Shown one piece after another: positions 20,167-28,877 of a stretch of 64,000 bases of DNA. The first letter of the stretch is position 1, and each line of letters begins with the position of its first letter. The stretch is taken from contig JAKARI010000002.1 in assembly GCA_021819245.1 (NCBI GenBank), positions 61,639 through 125,638 of the forward strand. The letters are read 5' to 3'. The position numbers and the translations under genes are program-made. The notes under the pieces are model-generated. The model ran no database searches and was not told the origin of the DNA. It was given only the letters and a program-made list of their open reading frames with translations. The DNA is from Pseudomonadota bacterium. GTDB taxonomy: Bacteria > Pseudomonadota > Gammaproteobacteria > Acidiferrobacterales > Acidiferrobacteraceae.

Positions 20167-20568
20167 ATGGATTATCAGCAAGCCGAAAACCAATTGACCG
20201 TTGTCCAGCAGCAGAATCAGGCCGTCTTGCAAAAGCTTCAGGCCTTGGCGCAGAAATTCGCGGCGGCGGCCCCGGATCCCACCACCGGGCGCGAGTGGGC
20301 GATGGACTTGCGCGAGATCGCGATGATGATGCAGACCCAGGCGCAGGGTACCACGACGCTGATTCAGCAGATGGCCCAGTACATCCAGCAGCTGGAGGGC
20401 ACGCTCGCCACGCACCCCAACCCCCCCCTGCAGCCCACCGGATGGGCCAATCAGGCCCCGCAGCAAAGCGGCGGCGGTTTTATGGGGTCGCTCGTAAGCG
20501 GCTTAGGGATGGGCGCGGGTTTTGCCGTCGCCGATGACGTCGTAAGCGACCTCTTCAACCTTTTCTAG
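20167..20568 (+). CDS. Small Gln-rich hypothetical protein with Gly-rich C-terminus
   Basis: 133 aa [31 protein letters not shown]...[35 protein letters not shown]-like sequence upstream. Confidence 0.6.
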   Translation: MDYQQAENQLTVVQQQNQAVLQKLQALAQKFAAAAPDPTTGREWAMDLREIAMMMQTQAQGTTTLIQQMAQYIQQLEGTLATHPNPPLQPTGWANQAPQQSGGGFMGSLVSGLGMGAGFAVADDVVSDLFNLF

Positions 20569-21982
20569 CGGGCCCGCCGGTCAGGGCGGCCAGGCGCGCG
20601 CGCGCGCGGGTGACCGCGGCCCGGACCTGGGCGGGGGCGGTGCCGCCGAGGTGATCGCGGGCGGCCAACGACCCCTCCAGGGTCAGTACCGGGAAGATGT
20701 CGGCCTCGACGAGCGGCGAGCAGGTCTTGAGCGCAGCAAGCGGCAGATCCGCAAGGTCCACGCCCCGGTCTATGGCAAGCCGCACCGCGCGGCCGGCGGC
20801 CTCATGGGCATCCCGAAACGCAAGGCCCCGCCGCACCAGATAATCGGCGAGATCCGTGGCGGTCGGGTAGCCGCGCAGGGCCTCGCGGCGCATGCGCTCG
20901 CGCTGAAAGCGGGTGGCCGGCAGGAGTTCGGTGAGCGCGCGCAGGCTATCGCGCACCGTATCCAGGGTATCGAACAGCGGCTCCTTGTCTTCCTGATTGT
21001 CCTTGTTGTAGGCGAGCGGCTGGCCCTTCATGAGCACGAGCAGGGCCGTGAGGTGCCCTATGACGCGAGCGCTCTTGCCGCGCAATAGTTCAGGGACATC
21101 CGGATTCTTCTTTTGGGGCATGATCGACGAGCCGGTGCAAAAGCCATCGGCCAGCTCTATGAAGCCAAATTGCGGCGTCGACCACAACACGAGCTCCTCG
21201 GCGATGCGCGACAGGTGGACCATGATCAGGGCCGCGGCGGCCGCACACTCGATGACGAAATCGCGGTCGGAGACCGCATCCAGGGAGTTCTCGGCGGGGC
21301 GCGCAAAACCCAATGCCTGGGCGGTCATCTGCCGGTCTATCGGAAAACTGGTCCCGGCCAGGGCGCCGGCGCCCAGCGGCATGACGTTGACCCGGCCGCG
21401 GGCGTCGATCAGGCGCTCGGCATCGCGCAGGGTCATCTCGAACCACGCGAGGATATGATGGCCCAGGGTCACCGGCTGGGCCACCTGCAGATGGGTAAAG
21501 CCCGGCATGACGGTCTCGTTCTCGCGTTCGGCGAGCGCGAGCAGCACCGAACCCAGGTCCTGCAGCTGCCCGATAAGCCCGTCTAGCCCATCGCGCAGAT
21601 AGAGCCGGACCGTGGTCGCTACCTGGTCATTGCGCGAGCGCGCGGTATGCAGTTTCTTGCCCACCTCGCCTATGCGTTCGATGAGCGCCGCCTCGATGTT
21701 CATGTGCACGTCCTCGCGGCCCACCGACCAGGTAAAGCGGCCCTCGTCGATCTCCTTTTCAATGGCCGCGAGCCCCTCTGCGATGAGCGCCGCCTCGCGC
21801 TCCGTAATGATGCCGACCGCGGCCAGCATGCGGGCATGCGCCACCGAGCCGCGAATGTCATGGCGGTAGAGCCTCTGGTCGAACCCGACCGAGGCGGTGA
21901 ACGCCTCAACGAAGGCGTCCGTGGGCTCTGTGAAGCGGCCTTTCCAGGCCTTGTCGGAAGGGGGCATGGGTGTGCTCGGCAA
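20555..21982 (-). CDS. argH: Argininosuccinate lyase
   Basis: [29 protein letters not shown]...[20 protein letters not shown]. Confidence 0.95.
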   Translation of the reverse strand: MPSTPMPPSDKAWKGRFTEPTDAFVEAFTASVGFDQRLYRHDIRGSVAHARMLAAVGIITEREAALIAEGLAAIEKEIDEGRFTWSVGREDVHMNIEAALIERIGEVGKKLHTARSRNDQVATTVRLYLRDGLDGLIGQLQDLGSVLLALAERENETVMPGFTHLQVAQPVTLGHHILAWFEMTLRDAERLIDARGRVNVMPLGAGALAGTSFPIDRQMTAQALGFARPAENSLDAVSDRDFVIECAAAAALIMVHLSRIAEELVLWSTPQFGFIELADGFCTGSSIMPQKKNPDVPELLRGKSARVIGHLTALLVLMKGQPLAYNKDNQEDKEPLFDTLDTVRDSLRALTELLPATRFQRERMRREALRGYPTATDLADYLVRRGLAFRDAHEAAGRAVRLAIDRGVDLADLPLAALKTCSPLVEADIFPVLTLEGSLAARDHLGGTAPAQVRAAVTRARARLAALTGGPARKG

Positions 21983-22114
21983 ATGATGTGGGGCCCATGG
22001 TACCGAAGCGCGGGCGCGCCGTTAAGGGCGGGCCTGCGCGGCCCCGCCACTTGTCCGTCGACGGCTCCCGGCCATCGGTGTTCGATTGAGACTCGGACCG
22101 CCGTGGGCTAAGGT

Positions 22115-22213
22115 TCCTCTCGTAGTGTCCGGGCTGGACTCTCCTTATGCACCCCCACCCCGAAATACCAGCCTGGAATTATCACGCCCCGAGACTGCTC
22201 GGGGCGCCTTTTT
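22115..22213 (+). ncRNA. Candidate small RNA or attenuated leader
   Basis: Sigma70-like TTGAGA-17nt-TAAGGT (22086-22114) followed by a strong hairpin plus T-tract terminator ending near 22213, with no coding frame obvious. Confidence 0.3.
22185..22213 (+). terminator. Rho-independent terminator
   Basis: CGCCCCGAG-ACTG-CTCGGGGCG followed by CCTTTTTCC. Confidence 0.75.
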
Positions 22214-22284
22214 CCTGATATTGTTAAGAAATATCGCGGTCCCCGCGGGCCAAGAGATGCCCCGCCATTCCGACCTGGGTGATC

Positions 22285-23364
22285 ATGAAGGACTCGACGA
22301 GCTACTTCCTGCCGGACTTCGGTTCGCTTGCCATAGCGGCCAAGGTGCTGTTCATGGCCGAGGTCATCGCCGTGATATTCACGATCGCCTCGAGCGACAG
22401 CCTCGGGCCCGCGGCCCTGCGCCGCTTTGTGTTTCTCTCCGCCTACACCCTGATCGTGGCCCTGGTGAGCCTTGGCCTGTTGCGTGTGGTCCATCGCGGC
22501 CTGCGCCAGCTGTCGGCGATCGTAGGATCCCTAGTGGTGATCGCACTCATCCTGGTGGCGGTGGTCATGGTCATCGAGGGCCTCATAAGCGGCCTCTATG
22601 GCTTCGGCGTCATTGCCACCCGCACCCCCGTGTGGCAGCTCACCCTGGTGATTCACAGCGTGCTGATCAGTATCGTGGTCATGCCGCTCGTCTTGCGCTA
22701 CCTGTTCGTATCCCACAAGGCCCAGATCGACGCCAAGCTCGAACAGGAGGCGCGCATGCAGGCGCTGCAGTCGCGCATCCGTCCGCATTTCCTGTTCAAC
22801 AGCATGAACAGTATCGCAAGCCTCACACGCAGCGATCCGCCGCGCGCCGAGGCCGCGCTTCAGGATCTTGCGGATCTCTTTCGAGTGCTGCTGGCTGATG
22901 CCCGCAAGCTCGTGCCGATCAGCGCCGAGCAGGAGATATCGCGCCAATACCTCGAGATCGAAAAGCTGCGCCTGGGCGACCGCCTTTCCGTCCATTGGAC
23001 GGTCAGCAACGTGCCGCGTAACGCCCTCATTCCCGCACTGACCCTGCAGCCCCTCCTGGAAAACGCCATATATCACGGCATCGAGCCGCGCTTTGGCGGG
23101 GGCACGGTCAAAGTCGAGCTGTGGGCCGATCAATCCGATACCCTAAACGTGCTCATCAGCAATCCGATACCGGAGGTGCGCAAGCACGCCCACGGGCGGG
23201 GCAACAAGATCGCCATGGACAATATCCGCCAGAGACTCGTCACGCATTTCCTGGACGCGGCGAGCCTTCAGGCCTTCGAGGAAGGCGATCAGTATCATGT
23301 CAGGATAAAAATGCCCATTATCAGAAACCAGGGGGAGCGATCTTTGGCGGAGAGCGGGCGATAG
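22285..23364 (+). CDS. LytS/AlgZ (FimS)-type sensor histidine kinase
   Basis: Four-plus TM N-terminus; QSRIRPHFLFNSMNSIASL, LQPLLENAIYHGIEP; upstream of LytTR regulator and next to argH. Confidence 0.88.
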   Translation: MKDSTSYFLPDFGSLAIAAKVLFMAEVIAVIFTIASSDSLGPAALRRFVFLSAYTLIVALVSLGLLRVVHRGLRQLSAIVGSLVVIALILVAVVMVIEGLISGLYGFGVIATRTPVWQLTLVIHSVLISIVVMPLVLRYLFVSHKAQIDAKLEQEARMQALQSRIRPHFLFNSMNSIASLTRSDPPRAEAALQDLADLFRVLLADARKLVPISAEQEISRQYLEIEKLRLGDRLSVHWTVSNVPRNALIPALTLQPLLENAIYHGIEPRFGGGTVKVELWADQSDTLNVLISNPIPEVRKHAHGRGNKIAMDNIRQRLVTHFLDAASLQAFEEGDQYHVRIKMPIIRNQGERSLAESGR

Positions 23365-23400
23365 GCAGGCCGAGGCGCAAGAACAATGGAGGATGACACG

Positions 23401-24132
23401 ATGAAGGTCCTGATTGTTGACGACGAGAAACTGGCGCGCGACAGGCTGCGGGAGATGATCGGGGAGATCGGCGAACATACGGTCGTGGGCGAGGCCATGA
23501 ACGGCAGCGAGGCGATCAGCGAGACTGCGCGCCTCAATCCCGATGTGCTGCTCATGGATATCCGCATGCCCGGCATGGACGGCCTGGAGGCGGCCATGCA
23601 CCTCATGGGTCTGGACGCGCCGCCCGGCGTGATCTTTACGACCGCCTACGATCAGCATGCCCTGGACGCCTTTGAGGTCAACGCCGTCGACTATCTCTTG
23701 AAACCCATTCGCAAGGATCGTCTGGCGAAGGCCTTGGGCAAGGCCGGGAAGCTCACCTTGCAGCAGGTTCAGGACGTGAATCAGGCCCAGGAATGCCCGA
23801 CCGTGCGCACCCATCTGAGCGTGCATCTTCGCGGCAATATCCGCCTGGTGCCGGTTCAGGACGTCTTATACTTTCTTGCCGACAACAAATATGTGACGGT
23901 GCGGACGACCAAGGAAGAGCACTTGATCGAAGACTCGCTTGTCAATCTCGAGCGCGAGTTTAGCGAGAGCTTTCTGCGCATCCACAGGAATGCCCTGGTG
24001 GCCACGCCCTATATCAGCGGTATCGAGAAGGACGCAAGCGGCACTTGGCATGTCACCCTAAAGGGTCTCGACAAGCGTCTTGCGGTAAGCCGCAGGCACG
24101 CCGCCGCGGTGCGGCGCTGGGCGCGCCGCTAA
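23401..24132 (+). CDS. LytTR-family response regulator (AlgR-like)
   Basis: MKVLIVDDEKLARDRLREMI...DVLLMDIRMPGMDGLEA receiver plus C-terminal LytTR domain (RIHRNALVATPYISGIEK). Confidence 0.9.
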   Translation: MKVLIVDDEKLARDRLREMIGEIGEHTVVGEAMNGSEAISETARLNPDVLLMDIRMPGMDGLEAAMHLMGLDAPPGVIFTTAYDQHALDAFEVNAVDYLLKPIRKDRLAKALGKAGKLTLQQVQDVNQAQECPTVRTHLSVHLRGNIRLVPVQDVLYFLADNKYVTVRTTKEEHLIEDSLVNLEREFSESFLRIHRNALVATPYISGIEKDASGTWHVTLKGLDKRLAVSRRHAAAVRRWARR

Positions 24133-24136
24133 GCCT

Positions 24137-24652
24137 TCACCTTCGCCACAGGGCGGCAAGCGGCCGTTGCGCGTACGTCTCGGCGGCAAGCAGCAGCTGG
24201 TGATGGCGGATGTCGTCTACCGCCTGCGCGACGCGCGCGAAGTCGTGCCCCAGACGCCAGTAGACCCGCGCGCGCCCGCTGTTTTTTTCCAGGTCGGCAG
24301 TCTGTCCAAAGGCGCTGCGCCCCTGGTCGGTGTAGTACGCCAATTGCCCGCGTGAGCGCAGGCGCTCGCGAAAGACGCTGCTCATGAAAAGCGTGTACTC
24401 GGCGAGATGGCGCACGATGACCATCTCGCGGGCGCGGTCCATGTCTTGCGCGGCCTGTTGCGCCACCCGGAACTGCACGATGGTGGTCAGCGGGCGCCGC
24501 CCCTGGTCGTTTAAGGGATAGAGGGCGTCTGTGTGGGCGAAGCGCGCGAGCAGGTCGCTGACATAGGCCACGGTCTCGGGTTCTCCAAGGCCCGCGCGCC
24601 GAAGCCCATATTGGACGTGGCGGTGGAAGAACTGGTAGAGAGTCGGCGTCAC
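24137..24652 (-). CDS. Conserved hypothetical protein
   Basis: 171 aa minus ORF with coherent composition; convergent with the AlgR-like gene. Confidence 0.55.
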   Translation of the reverse strand: MTPTLYQFFHRHVQYGLRRAGLGEPETVAYVSDLLARFAHTDALYPLNDQGRRPLTTIVQFRVAQQAAQDMDRAREMVIVRHLAEYTLFMSSVFRERLRSRGQLAYYTDQGRSAFGQTADLEKNSGRARVYWRLGHDFARVAQAVDDIRHHQLLLAAETYAQRPLAALWRR

Positions 24653-24839
24653 AATAACCTCCTCACATGATCCCCTGCCTTTTATTATAGTGACCGGGGA
24701 TGCCAGCGGAAGACCGCGCGCATGCGCTGTTGTGCTCGCAGCGCATGCGAGACTGCACGCGAACGTCGCGCCGCGTCACCCCTAGGGCTGCTGGGCCGCG
24801 AAAGGCCCGCGGGGACCTGGGGTGCGCAATGGGGCAGCG

Positions 24840-25655
24840 CTATCGGTACGCATCATCATCCCGGCCTACCGGGCCCAGGCGCGCATGGCCGCGGCCGTGC
24901 ACTCGATGCGTGCACAGTCCTATGGGCATGGGGATCTGATCGTCATCGCCGATGACGAGGCCGATGACCGGCCTTGTTGTCTGCTGGTGGAAGGGCCGTG
25001 CTCATGGACACCGGGGCCTGCGGCCGCGGCGCGCCGGTCGCCCGTAATCACGGACTCGATGCCGCATCCGGCCCGCCCATGACGTTTCTCGACAGCGCTG
25101 GCGTCTGGTATCCGGACACGCTCGCGATCCTCGCCCCTTTGGCGGAAGAACGCGGCATCGCACGTGGCAACACGCGATCTCGCGACGACCCGGTTCGGGC
25201 TTTCGCGCCGATTGCTGGGACGATCCGGTCGAGAGGTATCATGACTCGCGATTTTTTGCCGAGGTCGGTGACAGTCTCTGGCCGCGGGATCGGCGCACCG
25301 GCATCGCCTCCCTGCGCTTCCCAGGACCCTCCCATGTGCCGAGGACGCGGTATTGGCGCTGTCGGTCATGGCCCATCACGGCGGCGCCTCCCTTTATCCG
25401 CGGCCCTTGCACGGGTATCGTTTACGGCCGCAGTCCCCGTCGCGATCGGACGATGCGGTGGGGCGCGCCGATCGGGCCTATGGGGATCGTGCGGGCATGG
25501 CCGGCGGGCGGCCTATCATGTCCGGCTGGGGCCGTGGCGCAGGCGATCGCGGCTTTTTAAGAGGCGCCGGAGGCGCAATCGCGCGTTCGCATCAAGCGGC
25601 ATGCGCTATTTTCGGGAGTTCGAGACGCGCGTCCGGCGAGGCCGGGCCGATATCA
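24840..25655 (+). pseudogene. Decayed family-2 glycosyltransferase
   Basis: Fragments in several frames: VRIIIPAYRAQARMAAAVHSMRAQSYGHGDLIVIADDEADD; GRGAPVARNHGLDAASGPPMTFLDSAGVWYPDTLAILAPLAEERG; DAVLALSVMAHHGGASLYPRPLHGYRLR. Confidence 0.65.
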
Positions 25656-25667
25656 GGGAGGTGGCAT

Positions 25668-26231
25668 GTGGCGATAACGATACTGGACCTGCGCACGGCG
25701 CTGGTCCTGATTGATCTGCAAAAGGGGATTGTCGGGCAAACGATGGCCCATCCGACGGGTGATGTCGTGGCGCGCGCCGCCCGGCTTGCCGGGGCCTTTC
25801 GTACCTACGCCCTGCCGGTCGTTCTGGTCACCGTCCATGGCGGGGCCCCGGGCCGCGTCGAGCTGCGCCGCCATACCGGCGACCGGCCGCCCGATTGGGA
25901 CACGCTCGTGCCGGAGCTCCCGGTGCATGCCGGCGACTATCGCATCGGCAAGCGCACCTGGGGGGCCTTTACCGGGACCGGGCTCGAGGGCCTGTTGCGC
26001 GCCTGCGGCGTGACCGGGATCGCGATCGCCGGTATCGCGACCAGCATCGGCGTCGAATCGACCGCGCGCCAGGCCTATGAGCTCGGGTTCAATGTCGCCC
26101 TGGCCCATGATGCCATGACGGATTTTAGCCGCGAGGCCCACGACAACAGCGTGCAGCGGATCTTTCCCCGCCTAGGCGAGACGGGGACTGCCGACGAGAT
26201 TGGGGCGTTGCTCGCCCGCCGCGCCTCGTGA
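25668..26231 (+). CDS. Isochorismatase-family hydrolase
   Basis: TALVLIDLQKGIV...KRTWGAFTGTGLEGLLRACGVTGIAIAGIATSIGVESTARQAYELGFNV; GTG start. Confidence 0.87.
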   Translation: MAITILDLRTALVLIDLQKGIVGQTMAHPTGDVVARAARLAGAFRTYALPVVLVTVHGGAPGRVELRRHTGDRPPDWDTLVPELPVHAGDYRIGKRTWGAFTGTGLEGLLRACGVTGIAIAGIATSIGVESTARQAYELGFNVALAHDAMTDFSREAHDNSVQRIFPRLGETGTADEIGALLARRAS

Positions 26232-26362
26232 TCGAGGCGGGCCCCCTGATCGGTGGCGCGACGCATCAGGCCACGGGCACCCGGAAGATCGAGAATTGAC
26301 AGGCCCCGGACCCGGGGTATGATGCGCGGCAGCCACCCGGCCCCCGCTTCGGAGTCCTCGCC

Positions 26363-27574
26363 ATGACAGTCTTGGGTACCCCTCTTACACGCGATGCCGT
26401 GCGCATGCTGTTGCTGGGCAGCGGGGAATTGGGTAAAGAGGTCGCGATCGAGGCCCAGCGGCTCGGTGTCGAGGTGGTGGCGGTCGATCGCTATGCGCAT
26501 GCGCCCGCCCACCAGGTGGCCCACCGCTCCTATGTGATCGACATGCGCGACCCTCAGGCCGTGCGCGATGTCATCACCCGCGAGCAGCCGGACTTCGTGG
26601 TCCCGGAGATCGAGGCCATTGCCACAGAGACCCTCATGGAGATCGAAAACGAGGGGCTCTCCGAGGTCATACCCACCGCGCGCGGCGCGTTCCTGACCAT
26701 GAACCGGGAGGGCATCCGCCGTTTGGCCGCCGAGGAACTGCGGCTGCCGACCTCGCGCTACGCCTTCGCCGGCAGCCTCGAGGAGCTCAAGGAGGCGGCG
26801 TCGGTCACGGGGTTCCCCTGTGTCGTAAAGCCCGTCATGTCGTCGTCGGGCAAGGGCCAGTCGGTCTCCACAAACGAGGCCGAGCTCGCGTCCGCGTGGC
26901 GCGAGGCCCAGAAGAAGGGCCGGGTCGCCGTCGAGCGGGTCATCGTCGAGTCGTTCATCGAATTCCAGTATGAGATCACCCTGCTTACAGTCCGCGCAAG
27001 CGGCCCGGGCGGAACGATTGAGACCCACTTCTGCGAACCGATCGGGCACCGGCAGGAGCGCGGGGATTACGTCGAGAGCTGGCAGCCGCAGCCGATGAGC
27101 GAGAAGGCCTTGTACCGGGCCCGCGAGATGGCCGAGAAGATCACCACGGCGCTGGGCGGGCGCGGGATCTTCGGCTGTGAGTTCTTCGTAAACGATGATC
27201 AGGTGTGGTTCTCGGAGGTGAGTCCGAGGCCTCATGACACAGGCCTTGTCACCCTGGCGACCCAATATCAGAGCGAGTTCGAGCTGCATGTTCGCGCGAT
27301 CCTGGGTCTACCGGTGTCGACGGCGATGCTGCACCCCGGGGCGAGCGCGGTCATTTATGGCCAGCGTGACGCTGCGGGCGTCCGCTATGGTGCGCTCGAT
27401 GCGGCCCTGCGCGTACCCGGGACCAAGTTGCGACTCTTCGGTAAACCCGAGGCCTTCATGCGCCGGCGCATGGGTGTGGCCCTGGCGATGGCCGGGGATA
27501 TCGATACCGCCCGCCGCCGCGCTCAGGAGTGTGCGGCCCAGGTCGCGGTGTTGGCGCCGCGCGACCCGAGCTAA
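26363..27574 (+). CDS. purT: Phosphoribosylglycinamide formyltransferase 2 (formate-dependent)
   Basis: [30 protein letters not shown]...[17 protein letters not shown]...[15 protein letters not shown]. Confidence 0.95.
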   Translation: MTVLGTPLTRDAVRMLLLGSGELGKEVAIEAQRLGVEVVAVDRYAHAPAHQVAHRSYVIDMRDPQAVRDVITREQPDFVVPEIEAIATETLMEIENEGLSEVIPTARGAFLTMNREGIRRLAAEELRLPTSRYAFAGSLEELKEAASVTGFPCVVKPVMSSSGKGQSVSTNEAELASAWREAQKKGRVAVERVIVESFIEFQYEITLLTVRASGPGGTIETHFCEPIGHRQERGDYVESWQPQPMSEKALYRAREMAEKITTALGGRGIFGCEFFVNDDQVWFSEVSPRPHDTGLVTLATQYQSEFELHVRAILGLPVSTAMLHPGASAVIYGQRDAAGVRYGALDAALRVPGTKLRLFGKPEAFMRRRMGVALAMAGDIDTARRRAQECAAQVAVLAPRDPS

Positions 27575-27584
27575 GCCCACCCCC

Positions 27585-28124
27585 CTATAGGCCGACTGCG
27601 ATCCCGAGGCCGACGTGCCAGCGGCGCCGCCAGGGTCGATCGAGGCGCCAGACATGGGTGGCTAGGATCCGTATGCGCGGATAGACGTAGCGGGCCTTTC
27701 CGATGAGGCCACGGCGGGTCCCGGTCACGACCCCCGCTACCGTGATCGGCCGCCCGCGGGCAAAGAGCATCGGATCGAGATAGCCGGGCGCCACCGCCTG
27801 AAAGCGCCCTTCCGGCATGCGTCTCAGGCGCGGCCGGCCGCGGCTATTGAGGGGATAGGCGAGTACCGTAAGAGTGCTATGCGCGCGGCCCACCCGGTCT
27901 TGCACCACAAGACCCCCCCAGCGTACGCGGGCCCCGCGGGTGCGCCGCGGGTGCCTAAGGACCGCCTGCAGGTCTATATGCCGGTCGATGTGCGTGGCCG
28001 CGGGGCGCGGGTGCACGGCGCAGCCCGCCAGGGTCCCGGCAAGCACGACGCCGCCGATCCGTGCGTACAGCGCCCCGACGGCCGGACGGGTGATCCGCCC
28101 GGCCCGGTACCCACCGGCCCTCAT
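27585..28124 (-). CDS. Slp-family outer-membrane lipoprotein
   Basis: Lipobox LAGC; RVRWGGLVVQ...PEGRFQAVAPGYLDPMLFARGRPITVAGVVTGTRRGLIG. Confidence 0.75.
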   Translation of the reverse strand: MRAGGYRAGRITRPAVGALYARIGGVVLAGTLAGCAVHPRPAATHIDRHIDLQAVLRHPRRTRGARVRWGGLVVQDRVGRAHSTLTVLAYPLNSRGRPRLRRMPEGRFQAVAPGYLDPMLFARGRPITVAGVVTGTRRGLIGKARYVYPRIRILATHVWRLDRPWRRRWHVGLGIAVGL

Positions 28125-28663
28125 GGCCCCACCCGTACCCCGGCCCGCCATCCCCACCAGCCGAAGCCCGGACCAAAGCCCATGCCCCATCCCCAAGGCC
28201 AGGGATAGGCATAGTAGAAGCGGGTGTAATAGTGGGGCCGGATACGCCAGAGATGGACCGCGAGCGTCCGCACCACCGGGAAGTCGTAGAGATAATTCCC
28301 AATCGGCTTCTTCTCGTAGCCCGAGAATACCCCGACGACCGTGATCTTGCGGCCGACGGCATAGATATCAGGGTCGAGGAAGCCCGGGACCCGGGCCAGG
28401 AAGCGTCCCCCGCTAAAGCGCGTCCGGCGCGGACGGCCATCGTGCCGGAGCGACCGGCTTATGACCTGCACCCAAGTCGCATGGGGACTGTTGGTAACCT
28501 TGCTGATGATGCCACCCCAGCGTACCCGTACCCCGAGCGGGACGCTATGCGCGCGCGCCGCGGCGACGCTCACCGGCGTGATATGCGCCACGCGCAGGGA
28601 TCGTGGAACGGTTGCACACCCGGCGAGCAGGAGTATGCCCGCGAACACCCAAAAGCTCCTCAT
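28121..28663 (-). CDS. Slp-family outer-membrane lipoprotein (paralogue)
   Basis: MRSFWVFAGILLLAGC lipobox; VRWGGIISKVTNSPHATWVQVISRSL...GFLDPDIYAVGRKITVVGVFSGYEKKPIGNYLYDFPVV. Confidence 0.8.
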   Translation of the reverse strand: MRSFWVFAGILLLAGCATVPRSLRVAHITPVSVAAARAHSVPLGVRVRWGGIISKVTNSPHATWVQVISRSLRHDGRPRRTRFSGGRFLARVPGFLDPDIYAVGRKITVVGVFSGYEKKPIGNYLYDFPVVRTLAVHLWRIRPHYYTRFYYAYPWPWGWGMGFGPGFGWWGWRAGVRVGP

Positions 28664-28877
28664 CGCATGGCCCCCTCGATTCAGGTCTGTCAGTATTACC
28701 GTTACGCTATCATAAGGCCGCCGTGCCGTGCTGGCCAGAGACGTCCGTGTCGGGCCGGCAACTTTAGTATGCCTCGTACGTGAGTCCGGCCCTTGAAGCC
28801 CCGGGGAACGGCCCCATTAAAGAGCAGGTCCGTGAATTGTGCGGTCAATCATAATCAATAACTATGAACACTCAATG

